Below are positions 30,941-39,956 of a DNA stretch of 64,000 nucleotides, one piece after another. This stretch comes from Niallia sp. NCCP-28 (GTDB taxonomy: Bacteria; Bacillota; Bacilli; Bacillales; Cytobacillaceae). The translations under genes and the position numbers were made by a program. The DNA lies in contig NZ_BQYJ01000002.1 in the NCBI RefSeq assembly GCF_023168165.1, positions 496,001-560,000 on the forward strand, written 5' to 3'. How positions within the stretch are numbered: position 1 is the first letter of the stretch; every line of letters starts with the position of its first letter. Under the pieces are notes generated by a model that saw only the letters and a list, made by a program, of their open reading frames with translations, did no database searches and was not told where the DNA came from.

Positions 30941-32647
30941 TCACTCCTCATATATATGATATGGCATCATTAGATTAATAAAAGCGCCGCCAGATGGGCC
31001 GTTTGAAAACTCTATGAAAAATTCTCCGTCATATAAAAGTCGAAGCCTTTGAATTACATTATTGATTCCAATATGATTTCCCTTTTTATCTGTTACAGGA
31101 ATATTGTTCTGAAGTTTATCTAATACATCAGAAGGAAATCCTGGGCCGCTATCATTTATCATGATTTTCATGTATTTTTTGTTATCTATATCAATTGAAA
31201 AAATTCTTAAGGAAATTCTCGCTTCTTCATCTAAAGAAACGGAATATTTAATGGTATTTTCTATAAATGTTTGCAGCACTAAAGGTGGAATCTTCGCTTT
31301 TTCAATATCCTGTTCAATAAATTTTTCAAAAAGAAATGCAGGTCCATGCACTAATTGCTGTATGGCTAGATAATCATTAACATGGTTTAATTCCTTTTCT
31401 AGCTTTACAAAGTTTTGATTTGTTTGAAATAAGTATCTAAAATATTTAGATGTTGATAATGCCATTTCTTTTATTTCTTTATCCATTTTCATTTGCGCCA
31501 TGCTATAAATGGTTGTTAAACAATTTAAATAAAAGTGTGGTTTAATCTGAAGTTTCATAAAATCCATTTGTATTTGTTTTTTTTCAAATTCTTGCTCGTA
31601 AATATTGACTTTTAATTTTTTTATTTCCTTTATCAAACCCCTGAATTGTTCATTAGCTTGTTCAAGCTCGATAATGCTGCTGCTTTCAAAATCGATTGTT
31701 TCATTATTTCTATTGATATCAGAGAGATTTTTTGAAAAAACTTGAATGGGGGATATCACTCTGTTTTTTATATAGAGCAGAATCAGAAATAAAATGATAC
31801 TTATCATAATTGTCGCAGCTATAAGAGCAAATTGAGCAATAACGACTTTTCCAAAAGCGCTAAAATGGTCTACAGATACATGTAAAGAAAATGGTAGAGA
31901 AGTGTTTTCTCCTTTAAATACAAGGCTGCTTCTAAAAAAATGATTAAATCCTTTCTTTTTAAATGAATGGACTTGATTGGAGCTAGAAAGAAAACCGTAC
32001 TCATCACTTTTTATAATTATTTCACCATTAGAACCCAAATTGATGTCTTTTAAAGGCAAAAGAATATCATCTATAGAAATCAAACAAATAAACATTCTAT
32101 TTTCATAATCTAATTTGTGAGATAAATAGAATTTATTGTTAACTTTAAGGGGTTGCCAAGTATACAGATTCTCATAGCTATTTGGATATGCATTTCCTGA
32201 TAAGTAGAATTCCTTTATTTTAAGATATTCAGAATACTTCATTCGGATGGAAGAACTATTAAAAAAGTAGTTCTCTTTTTTTAGTGATAAAAAAAACTGG
32301 TATTCCTTCCCTGTTGAGTATTGAAAATCATTCACTCTTGATCTGAAATCACTAATGCTTTTGGGTAACTGTGCCATATCTTGGGCGTCTTCAATATTCT
32401 TAATCAATGGTTCATGTTTAACAGTCCATATCATAAAATGGTCGACAGCATTAAGTTTTTGCTGAGTATCCTTTAAATAGAGATTAATTGTATTAGTAAT
32501 GTAATCAATACTTTGCTGCCTAGTAATAGAAATAGTAAAGAAACTAACTAAGATATTGATAAGTAATATAGAAATTAAAATGATAAATAGAACTTTTGAA
32601 TAATAATTAACGGAATGGGAGGAATTTTTTCCAATATGCAGCTTCAA
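30941..32647 (-). CDS. Sensor histidine kinase (YesM-like)
   Basis: About 568 residues. One membrane segment near the N-terminus (VLFIILISILLINILVSFFTI) and a second at about 255-285 (in the original frame VVIAQFALIAATIMISIILFLILLYI) flank an extracytosolic sensor region. A HAMP-like linker, the phosphoacceptor His in KPHFYLNCLTTIYSM (His_kinase family) and an ATPase domain (VLQTFIENTIKYS, DSGPGFP) follow. It senses an extracellular carbohydrate or cell-envelope cue. TTG 32647 has AGGAGTTG upstream; earlier in-frame starts at 32683 (ATG) and 32713 (TTG) lack a site. Four-base overlap region with the response regulator. Confidence 0.88.
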   Translation of the reverse strand: MKLHIGKNSSHSVNYYSKVLFIILISILLINILVSFFTISITRQQSIDYITNTINLYLKDTQQKLNAVDHFMIWTVKHEPLIKNIEDAQDMAQLPKSISDFRSRVNDFQYSTGKEYQFFLSLKKENYFFNSSSIRMKYSEYLKIKEFYLSGNAYPNSYENLYTWQPLKVNNKFYLSHKLDYENRMFICLISIDDILLPLKDINLGSNGEIIIKSDEYGFLSSSNQVHSFKKKGFNHFFRSSLVFKGENTSLPFSLHVSVDHFSAFGKVVIAQFALIAATIMISIILFLILLYIKNRVISPIQVFSKNLSDINRNNETIDFESSSIIELEQANEQFRGLIKEIKKLKVNIYEQEFEKKQIQMDFMKLQIKPHFYLNCLTTIYSMAQMKMDKEIKEMALSTSKYFRYLFQTNQNFVKLEKELNHVNDYLAIQQLVHGPAFLFEKFIEQDIEKAKIPPLVLQTFIENTIKYSVSLDEEARISLRIFSIDIDNKKYMKIMINDSGPGFPSDVLDKLQNNIPVTDKKGNHIGINNVIQRLRLLYDGEFFIEFSNGPSGGAFINLMMPYHIYEE

Positions 32648-32951
32648 TGCTTTTTCAACTCCTATACTTACCTTCCTTTTCATTATACAGAATACGTTTG
32701 CATTTTCTAGCAAAATAACGTCAAGAAAGCGATTGAAAAGGGAGATAAGGACTGAATAGTGCTATTTTATATAGAGTAATTTAGAGAAATCATGTATTTG
32801 TACGGAATAGTATAAATTTTTAAACCGTTTACTACTATTTATAAATGAATGCGCTACCATATAATGAAACTATCCAATAGAGGAGGAGGTAAAACTACTT
32901 AATTAATACGTTAGAAAATTCGTGAATTTATCAATTAAAGGAGGGAGAAAA

Positions 32952-33920
32952 TTGGAAAATAAAGTTATTTCTCAAAATATTTCAAGTTCATCAGTCGTAA
33001 TGACCAAAAGAAAAGCATCTAAAACAATGAAAAAGCTACAGAAAAGTGGGCCATTATATCTTTTGCTACTTCCTTCTATAATATTGTTAATTTGTTTTAC
33101 ATACTTGCCTATGTATGGGCTGATTATTGCATTCAAAGATTATTCGCCTGTTTTAGGGATATGGAATAGCCCCTGGGTTGGATTAAAGCATTTTATTCAA
33201 TATTTTCATTCCTATCAATTTAATCTAACGATAAAGAATACGTTAAATATCAGTTTATATAGTATTTTGGTAGGATTTCCATTGCCGATTGCATTAGCAA
33301 TACTTTGTAACCAAATGCGTATTGGCATGTTTAAAAAGGTTTTTCAGGTAACAACCTATTTGCCGCATTTCATTTCTACAATGGTTATGTGTGGAATGAT
33401 TTTGATTTTCTTGTCACCTAGCAATGGATTGATAGCTAATTTTTTAGGATTAATTGGAATTGAAATGCCAAACGTTTTATCCAAATCAACATTTTTTAGC
33501 AGCATCTATGTTTGGAGCGATATATGGCAGCATATTGGCTGGGACAGCATCATCTATTTAGCAGCTTTATCAGCAATTAATCCAACCTTTTATGAAGCGG
33601 CTACTATGGATGGCGCGAGTAAAATGCAAAAAATTCTTCATATCGATTTACCACTGCTTTTGCCTACTGCCATGATTTTATTGATATTACGAGCAGGCAG
33701 TATGTTAAGTGTAGGGTTTGAAAAAGTCCTTTTACTTCAAAATCCTTTAAACTTAGCTGGAAGTGAAGTTATTTCAACATATGTGTATAAAATAGGGATG
33801 CAAAATTTTCAATACAGTTTATCAACAGCAATTGGCTTATTCAATACAGTTGTCAATATAGTTATCTTGCTTTTAGTCAATTGGATGTCTAAAAAACTTA
33901 CGAAAACAAGCTTGTTATAG
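32952..33920 (+). CDS. ABC permease, LplB type
   Basis: A 322-residue permease of the LplB/YteP family: LYLLLLPSIILLICFTYLPMYGLIIAFKDYSP is its characteristic first membrane segment. The EAA loop reads PTFYEAATMDGASKMQKILHIDLP. It forms a channel with the permease at 33936. TTG 32952 is preceded by AAAGGAGGGAG. Such systems import complex oligosaccharides and use a shared MsmX-like ATPase; none is encoded here. The kinase and response regulator are divergent from it. Confidence 0.91.
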   Translation: MENKVISQNISSSSVVMTKRKASKTMKKLQKSGPLYLLLLPSIILLICFTYLPMYGLIIAFKDYSPVLGIWNSPWVGLKHFIQYFHSYQFNLTIKNTLNISLYSILVGFPLPIALAILCNQMRIGMFKKVFQVTTYLPHFISTMVMCGMILIFLSPSNGLIANFLGLIGIEMPNVLSKSTFFSSIYVWSDIWQHIGWDSIIYLAALSAINPTFYEAATMDGASKMQKILHIDLPLLLPTAMILLILRAGSMLSVGFEKVLLLQNPLNLAGSEVISTYVYKIGMQNFQYSLSTAIGLFNTVVNIVILLLVNWMSKKLTKTSLL

Positions 33921-33935
33921 AAAGGAGTGAGGGAT

Positions 33936-34856
33936 ATGGAACTTTCTATGAAAAATAAGTTCACGAAAAAATCTAGGATGAAAAAAAGTTGGAAAGACCG
34001 AATTTTTGATATGGCCGTCTATGGCATAGCAATTGTAATGATATTGATGATTGTTTATCCACTATGGTTTATCATTATCGCTTCATTTAGTAATCCAGCT
34101 GATGTCTCCAACGGAAAAGTGTGGTTTTGGCCACAAGAGTGGAAGTTAGATGGATATATGGAATTGATGAAACAAGATATCATTTGGCGAGGATATTTAA
34201 ACACAATAATCTATACGGTTGTTGGAACCATTATTGCTTTATTTGTAAATATACCAGCAGGTTATGCATTATCAAGGCAAGAGTTGTTTGGAAGAAAGTG
34301 GATTTCGATCTTTTACATTATTCCAATGTTCGTAAGTGGTGGATTAATACCAACATATTTAGTAATAAAGAATTTTGGCTTATTAGATACATTTTGGGTA
34401 TTGGTATTACCGTTTGCTGTTTCAGCTTTCAACATTATTATCGCAAGAACCTTCTTTAAATCGAGTATTCCTGAGACTTTATGGGAAGCGGCTCAAATTG
34501 ATGGCTGTGGCACATTCAGATATTTCCTAACGATGGTGTTGCCATTGTCAAAAGCTATTCTTGCTGTCATTGGACTTTGGACTGCAGTAGGGATATGGAA
34601 CTCTTGGTTTGATGCGATGATTTATATTTCAAATGAAAATTTGCAACCGCTTCAATTAGTGCTGCGAAGAATTTTGATCTCGAATGAGTCGCTTCTTGGA
34701 ACAGCATCAGGAGAACTGGCATCGGAATTAAGGAGATTATCAGAGATGATGAAATATGCAGCGATTGTCGTTTCTACTCTGCCAATTATGTGTTTATATC
34801 CATTTTTGCAAAAGTATTTTAATCAAGGTGTTATGGTTGGTTCTATTAAAGAATAG
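33936..34856 (+). CDS. ABC permease, LplC/YtcP type
   Basis: A 306-residue permease. The first segment, MAVYGIAIVMILMIVYPLWFIIIASFSNP, is followed by DVSNGKVWFWPQEWKLDGY, the typical LplC/YtcP sequence. The EAA loop is PETLWEAAQIDGCGTFRYFLTMVLPLSK and the C-terminus PFLQKYFNQGVMVGSIKE is standard. ATG 33936 follows AAAGGAG. It lies 15 bases after the LplB-type gene and forms the second half of the channel. Confidence 0.92.
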   Translation: MELSMKNKFTKKSRMKKSWKDRIFDMAVYGIAIVMILMIVYPLWFIIIASFSNPADVSNGKVWFWPQEWKLDGYMELMKQDIIWRGYLNTIIYTVVGTIIALFVNIPAGYALSRQELFGRKWISIFYIIPMFVSGGLIPTYLVIKNFGLLDTFWVLVLPFAVSAFNIIIARTFFKSSIPETLWEAAQIDGCGTFRYFLTMVLPLSKAILAVIGLWTAVGIWNSWFDAMIYISNENLQPLQLVLRRILISNESLLGTASGELASELRRLSEMMKYAAIVVSTLPIMCLYPFLQKYFNQGVMVGSIKE

Positions 34857-34873
34857 TATAGGGGGAAAGCTGG

Positions 34874-36412
34874 ATGATGAAGAAAAAAGTTAATATATTA
34901 TTGAGTTGTGCATTAGCAGCTAGTTTAATGGTTGGCTGCAGTAAGGATTCAGCCACTTCGACATCTAAAGAAGATGGTTCCTATAAAATAGCGACAGTTC
35001 GTTGGTCCGATTGGGGAGATGACTTTCTAAAAGGATTTGTGGAAGAGACTGAAAAAGAAGCAGGAATTTCAGTAGATTGGGATACGTATCTAAATAGTGA
35101 ATGGGGAGATAAAAAATCGTTATTAATGGCTGGTGGCGATTTGCCAGATGCATTTTGGGGCTCTTTGGCTCTAGGGGATGCCGATGTAGCTAAGAACTCA
35201 GGCTTGTTTATTCCACTAGAAGATTTGATTGAAAAAAATATGCCTAATTTAAAAGCTGCATTTGAAGCGGATCCTACTTTACGTGCTATGGTTACATCTC
35301 CAGATGGACATATTTATAGTTTGCCAAAGAAACTGCCATTAAGACCAACTGCAGGAAATTCATTGTTCATTAATAAAGAATGGCTGGATAATTTGGGTCT
35401 TTCTGTGCCGGATACGCATGAAGAATTTTATAACGTTTTAAAAGCATTTAAAGAGAAAGATGCAAATGGAAACGGAGACGCTAATGATGAAATTGCTTAC
35501 CAAGGCGATGTTTTGAGCTATATCTTGCCATTTGGTTTGCCTAAAGGAGCGTATTCAACTTCTATGACAGTAAAAGATGGAAAGCCGAGTTTTATGGCAA
35601 CAGAAGATGCTTATAGAGAAGGCATTGAATGGATGCATAAAGCGTATGCAGAAGGGCTGATTGATCAAGAGGTATTTACACAAGATGAGTCTATGGCTGA
35701 AGCAAAACGGAAAAGCGAAGAAGGTTCATTGGTGGGAGTATCTAGTGGTTGGACACCAGATGCCACATTTGGACCAAATTCAGCAGAGTATGTTCAACTG
35801 CCTGCGCTTAAAGGTCCAGATGGACAAAGGTATGTAATGACTGATGCACCAGTTTATGCTAGAAATGAGTTTATGATTACAACAAAAGCGAAGGATCCTG
35901 CTAAATTATTAAAATGGGCAGATAAATTCTACACAGAAGATGCTAGTATCCAAACTTTCTACGGCTCTTTCGGTGTTGGGGTTGAAAAAGGAGAAGACGG
36001 AAAATACAAAGTGTTAGATGCTCCTAAAGGGGAATCAGCAGATATATTTGCATGGACGAACTCCTTCCGTGATTTTGGCCCTAAATATATCGGAGAAGGG
36101 TTTAATGAAAAAGTAACCCTTCCAACTAATGGTGGAGATGGTTTAAAGCTTGAATTAGACAAACAAATTAATAAGTATGTAAAAGAACAATTTCCAAATG
36201 TTGTTTATACAGCAGAAGAGATGAATCGTTTAAATACATTAAGCGTGGATATTACTTCATATGTGCAATCAACGCAATCCAAATGGGTTGTTGAAGGTGG
36301 AGCTACAAAAGAGTGGGATTCCTATATTTCTCAATTAAAGAAAATGGGGTATGACGAATATATGGAAATTCAGAACAAAGCATTTGATAGATATCAAAAA
36401 AACCTTAAATAA
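34874..36412 (+). CDS. ABC sugar-binding lipoprotein, LplA/YtcQ type
   Basis: A 512-residue binding protein, the large size usual for the LplA family. The signal peptide ends in the lipobox MVGC (about 19-22). Typical are ATVRWSDWGDDF, LNSEWGDKKSLLMAGGDLPDAFWG and a Ca-binding-like loop DANGNGDANDEIA (about 196-208). It captures oligosaccharide outside the membrane for the permeases upstream. ATG 34874 or ATG 34877 both fit the AGGGGGAAA site. A hairpin with AGTCGG/CCGACT and TTTTGTC follows at 36435-36467, which may lower expression of the next gene. Confidence 0.92.
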   Translation: MMKKKVNILLSCALAASLMVGCSKDSATSTSKEDGSYKIATVRWSDWGDDFLKGFVEETEKEAGISVDWDTYLNSEWGDKKSLLMAGGDLPDAFWGSLALGDADVAKNSGLFIPLEDLIEKNMPNLKAAFEADPTLRAMVTSPDGHIYSLPKKLPLRPTAGNSLFINKEWLDNLGLSVPDTHEEFYNVLKAFKEKDANGNGDANDEIAYQGDVLSYILPFGLPKGAYSTSMTVKDGKPSFMATEDAYREGIEWMHKAYAEGLIDQEVFTQDESMAEAKRKSEEGSLVGVSSGWTPDATFGPNSAEYVQLPALKGPDGQRYVMTDAPVYARNEFMITTKAKDPAKLLKWADKFYTEDASIQTFYGSFGVGVEKGEDGKYKVLDAPKGESADIFAWTNSFRDFGPKYIGEGFNEKVTLPTNGGDGLKLELDKQINKYVKEQFPNVVYTAEEMNRLNTLSVDITSYVQSTQSKWVVEGGATKEWDSYISQLKKMGYDEYMEIQNKAFDRYQKNLK

Positions 36413-36500
36413 TTTATTTTAAATTACAAATGACAGTCGGTTTACTTTTATTATGTAGCCGACTTTTGTCTTTATTCTAAATGGAAATAGGTGGTAAAAC

Positions 36501-37130
36501 ATGGGTCAACTATTTAATTTGGAAAGTCCGCTTTATAAAATTTTATCAAGAGCAGTAGATTTAGTTATCTTAAATTTTTTATTTTTGCTCTTTTGTATTC
36601 CTATCATAACTATTGGTGCTTCTATGACTGCTTTATATTCTGTTTTGATCAAAATGGTAAAAGATGAAGATAAGCATATTGTTAAGAGTTTTATCGTATC
36701 TTTTAAAAAGAACTTTACTCAAAGTACTATTGTTTGGTTCATTATGTCTGCCGCCGGATTTTTACTTCTTGCAAATGCATTTCTTTCGGGAAGTCTCAGT
36801 GGAGTTTCTAAGATATTTTTCGCAAGCATGTTAATAATTTTTGGGTTTGTTTATCTTGGCAGTTTCCTTTTTATTTTTCCGTATATGGCTAGATATGAGG
36901 ACACTATTAAGAAAACATTTTTAAATTCTTTATTAATAGGATTTTTTAATTTGCCTTATCTTTTATTATTATTACTTGTTAACTTAAGTCCAGTTATTTT
37001 TATATTATCTTCATCCATTGGATTTCTTTCAGGCTTATATATTGGAACATTTGGGGGATTTGCATTATTTGCTTTTATTAATTCATATATTTTAAGAAAA
37101 GCTTTTTCAAAATATGAGGTTAGAGTTTAA
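36501..37130 (+). CDS. DUF624 family membrane protein (YesL-like)
   Basis: A 209-residue membrane protein with four to five segments: FLFLLFCIPIITIGASMTALYSVL is the DUF624 signature. YesL-type proteins occur beside LplABC/YesOPQ importers and YesMN two-component systems; their function is unknown, though an accessory role in uptake is likely from context. AGGTGG precedes the ATG. It belongs to the operon 32952-38245, separated from the binding protein by a hairpin. Confidence 0.88.
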   Translation: MGQLFNLESPLYKILSRAVDLVILNFLFLLFCIPIITIGASMTALYSVLIKMVKDEDKHIVKSFIVSFKKNFTQSTIVWFIMSAAGFLLLANAFLSGSLSGVSKIFFASMLIIFGFVYLGSFLFIFPYMARYEDTIKKTFLNSLLIGFFNLPYLLLLLLVNLSPVIFILSSSIGFLSGLYIGTFGGFALFAFINSYILRKAFSKYEVRV

Positions 37131-37162
37131 AGAAAAAATGTGCTGAAACGAGGAGTGACTAG

Positions 37163-38245
37163 ATGATTAGCAATAATATAGTAACTGTTGGGGTAATTGG
37201 TCTTGGTGGGATGGCAAATGAACATCTACGAAATATTTCTAGAATAGATTCCCTTCAACTTGGGGCGATTTGCGATATTAATCAAGAACTTCTAAATAAA
37301 ATCGGTGATCAAGAGGGCATTAGTCAGGATAAACGCTTCAATAATATAGAAGATATAATTGCTTCTCCCAATGTTAATGCCATTATCTCGGTTGTTCCAA
37401 ATAACTTGCATGCTAAGATCATAGAATTATGCATTTTACATCGAAAACCTATTATGGCCGAAAAACCATTTACATTAAATTTTGCAGAAGCAGAGAATTT
37501 GAATCGATTATACAAACAAAATCCAATTCCCTGCATGATAGGGTTCATACATCGTTACACACCATCTTTTCAATATGCCAAAAAGTTGTTAGAAGAAAAT
37601 ACAATAGGCCGAATCCGTCATATTGATGTACGATATCAACAATCATTTGGAGCTCCTTTATTTAACGTTCCTTATTTGTGGCGTTTTAATAAAGAGGTTG
37701 CTGGTACAGGTGCATTAGGAGATTTGGGAGCTCACATGATTGATAGTGCACGTTTTTTTGTAGGAGAGTTCCATTCCATTTCTGCATTGATGAAGACCTT
37801 TATTGAAAAAAGGATAGATCTTATCACTGGGGAAGAGAAACTGGTTGATGTTGATGATTTTACAAGCTTTCAAGCTATTCTTGAAAATGAGGTTGTTGGG
37901 AATTTTGTCACCACAAGAAATGCAATTGGATCAGCGAATCAGCATGAAGTAACATTATATGGAGATTTAGGCACATTGCATGTGAATATCGAGCGTCCTA
38001 ATGAACTTGATATTATTGTTAACAGTAAATTGGAAGCGAAGCCAGTTTTGAAAACAGAAAGAGTGCCAGATATATATAATAAGACGCTTTTAAGTGATTT
38101 TGCTGAACTAATATTAAATAAGGAAAGCGATGATATGCCAACTTTTTATGATGGATATAAAAATCAAAGAATCATTGACTGCATTATATATTCTGCAGAA
38201 AAGGGCCATATGGTGAAAGTTAATGAATTGATTTTAGAGAAATAG
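37163..38245 (+). CDS. Gfo/Idh/MocA-family oxidoreductase (C)
   Basis: A 360-residue NAD(P)-dependent dehydrogenase. VGVIGLGGMANEHL is the Rossmann motif, MAEKPFTL the EKP motif, and GTGALGDLGAHMIDSARFFVG the catalytic Asp/His region, close to that of the protein at 13449. AACGAGGAG lies 7 bases before ATG 37163. It is the only metabolic enzyme in the LplABC-type operon, which contains no glycoside hydrolase. It probably oxidises the imported sugar or a derivative. Substrate unknown. Confidence 0.87.
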   Translation: MISNNIVTVGVIGLGGMANEHLRNISRIDSLQLGAICDINQELLNKIGDQEGISQDKRFNNIEDIIASPNVNAIISVVPNNLHAKIIELCILHRKPIMAEKPFTLNFAEAENLNRLYKQNPIPCMIGFIHRYTPSFQYAKKLLEENTIGRIRHIDVRYQQSFGAPLFNVPYLWRFNKEVAGTGALGDLGAHMIDSARFFVGEFHSISALMKTFIEKRIDLITGEEKLVDVDDFTSFQAILENEVVGNFVTTRNAIGSANQHEVTLYGDLGTLHVNIERPNELDIIVNSKLEAKPVLKTERVPDIYNKTLLSDFAELILNKESDDMPTFYDGYKNQRIIDCIIYSAEKGHMVKVNELILEK

Positions 38246-38284
38246 TATGCTTAAAAGCATCTTTCTGCAAAATACAAGTAGTTA

Positions 38285-38609
38285 TCAGAAAGGATTTATA
38301 GCGTACAGCGGCAAGTTTACTTGGCCTTCTTCTTGTAATGCGCAAATATTGTTTTACTTTGTCTGCATCGTCTGTTGCAATGCAAATTGTCATTTGACTT
38401 CCATTCTGATGAGACGGATCAGGGAAGATACCGGAAAGCTGAATTTTGTTTCGCCAACATTTAAGATTGCGTGTAAGACAAGATTTTTTGCATCATCTGG
38501 CAAGAGAAATTCTGAGTTCACTGGCATTTCGCCAAAGAATTTAGAAAATAACTTCTGCATGTAATGCTTTTTCGTCACATCGAATTGCTTCCTTCACATC
38601 TCCATTCAT
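38285..38609 (-). pseudogene. Remnant of a PhnB-like VOC (glyoxalase-fold) protein
   Basis: Reading the minus strand from ATG 38609 gives MNGDVKEAIRCDEKALHAEVIF, then a stop. In another frame follows FFGEMPVNSEFLLPDDAKNL VLHAILNVGETKFSF, and in further frames SQMTICIATDDADKVKQY and EEGQVNLPL before a stop at 38285. These pieces in this order are the PhnB/3-demethylubiquinone-methyltransferase-like family. At least three frame changes and loss of both ends show a decayed gene. The remaining 38610-38780 holds only the deoR promoter region. Confidence 0.75.
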
Positions 38610-38783
38610 TATTAAGTAGGATAATTGCCTGCGATTTTAATGAGTTCCTAATTTTGAATAAAGAGTATTTTTTTTATTATTTCGACATCTTATTGAAATT
38701 TTGTTCATATAAAGGGTAAAATATAAGCATAAGTGTTGATGATATAAAAGAGAAGGGTTTCAAAGGGGAAGGGAGAACTTCGT

Positions 38784-39734
38784 GTGGAGTTGGACAAAGA
38801 GAAATTCAACCAGATAGTAGAAGCAGCAAAAATGTATTATATCCTGGATTACAATCAAAGTGAAATTGCGAAAAAGCTTGGCATATCACGACCTACAGTT
38901 TCTCGGCTGCTGCAGAGGGCAAAAGAGGAAGGCATTGTGCAAATTAATATTGTAGATTCTTCCATTAATAGCGAGGAACTGTCAAATGAGCTTGAACAAA
39001 AATTCAATTTAAAAAAAGCTATTGTCGCCTCAGTTCCTCAATATGAAAGCCATATTATTAAAAGTCATTTAGGTGTTGCAGCAGCAGAATATCTTCATGA
39101 AATTGTAAAGGATGGGGATATTATCGGCGTTACATGGGGAACGACTTTATACCAGGTAGCGATTGATTTAAAGCAAAAATATGTAAATGATGTACAAGTA
39201 GTTCAGCTCAAAGGTGGGGTAAGCCATTCGGAAAAGAGCACCTATGCGTCAGAAATTATGTATTTATTTGGGAAAGCCTATAATACGCCGCCGATGCATT
39301 TGCCTCTTCCTGTAATTGTTGACCATATTGTGGTGAAAAAAGCGATGGAGACAGATCGCCATATTAAACATATTTTAGATTTAGGAAAAAAAGCAAATAT
39401 TGCTGTGTTTACAACAGGTCCCATTAAACAAGATTCCCTGCTGTTTCAGCTGGGGTATTTTTCAGAGGAAGATATGAACATGATTTCAGCAAATGCGGTT
39501 GGTGACATTTGTTCAAGATTTTTTGATAAGGATGGACAAATTTGCAATGAAAGTTTGGATGATCGAACATTAGGTTTAGATTTAGCCGAACTGAAAAAGA
39601 AAGAATATTCCGTGTTAGTTGCAGGCGGAAATCAGAAAATTGACAGCATTTATGGGGCATTAAAAGGGAAAATAGCGAATGTGCTAGTAACGGACCAGTA
39701 TACAGCAAGGTTTTTATTAGATAAACAGGAGTAG
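38784..39734 (+). CDS. deoR: Deoxyribonucleoside regulator DeoR (SorC family)
   Basis: A 316-residue regulator resembling B. subtilis DeoR. The HTH is YNQSEIAKKLGISRPTVSRLLQRA (about 20-43). The effector domain carries VKDGDIIGVTWGTTLYQVA, VVQLKGGVSHSEKSTYASEI and AVGDICSRFFD. It represses the adjacent deoxynucleoside genes until deoxyribose-5-phosphate is made. GTG 38784 is the longest start; TTG 38790 is also possible. Its terminator and the palindromic operator of pdp lie directly downstream. Confidence 0.93.
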   Translation: MELDKEKFNQIVEAAKMYYILDYNQSEIAKKLGISRPTVSRLLQRAKEEGIVQINIVDSSINSEELSNELEQKFNLKKAIVASVPQYESHIIKSHLGVAAAEYLHEIVKDGDIIGVTWGTTLYQVAIDLKQKYVNDVQVVQLKGGVSHSEKSTYASEIMYLFGKAYNTPPMHLPLPVIVDHIVVKKAMETDRHIKHILDLGKKANIAVFTTGPIKQDSLLFQLGYFSEEDMNMISANAVGDICSRFFDKDGQICNESLDDRTLGLDLAELKKKEYSVLVAGGNQKIDSIYGALKGKIANVLVTDQYTARFLLDKQE

Positions 39735-39791
39735 CTGCAAAAAGTTTTTCATCTAAATGAGAGAAAATAAATAAAATAGACAAAAAGTGAG

Positions 39792-39820
39792 AGACTACGC
39801 AGAAGCGGAAGTCTTTTTTT
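39792..39820 (+). terminator. Terminator of deoR
   Basis: AGACTACGC and GCGGAAGTCT form a stem with a small bulge around AGAA, followed by seven T. Confidence 0.65.
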
Positions 39821-39834
39821 GTTTTTTAGATAAT

Positions 39835-39880
39835 ATTTTTGAACAAATGTAAAAACTACTGTTTACATTTGTTCAAAAAT
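39835..39880. promoter_or_regulatory. DeoR operator, 19-base perfect inverted repeat
   Basis: ATTTTTGAACAAATGTAAA (39835-39853) and its exact complement (39862-39880) flank 8 bases. TTGAACA is the half-site known from the B. subtilis DeoR operator. The right arm supplies the -35 of the pdp promoter. Confidence 0.85.
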
Positions 39881-39917
39881 GATTTATAGTAAGGAGGTAG
39901 TTTTGAAAGCGTTTAAT
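39862..39917 (+). promoter_or_regulatory. pdp operon promoter and cre-like site
   Basis: TTTACA (39862-39867), 17 bases, TATAGT (39885-39890). Just downstream TGAAAGCGTTTAAT (39904-39917) matches the cre consensus at 12 of 14, consistent with the known CcpA control of deoxynucleoside genes in Bacillus. Confidence 0.65.
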
Positions 39918-39956
39918 TGAATGTTAGTATCCATATATTTGTAGGAGGAAAACATT

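Noticed and set aside
38247-38564. 105-codon plus-strand ORF
   Set aside because: It is antisense to the PhnB-like remnant, whose fragments match a known family on the minus strand.
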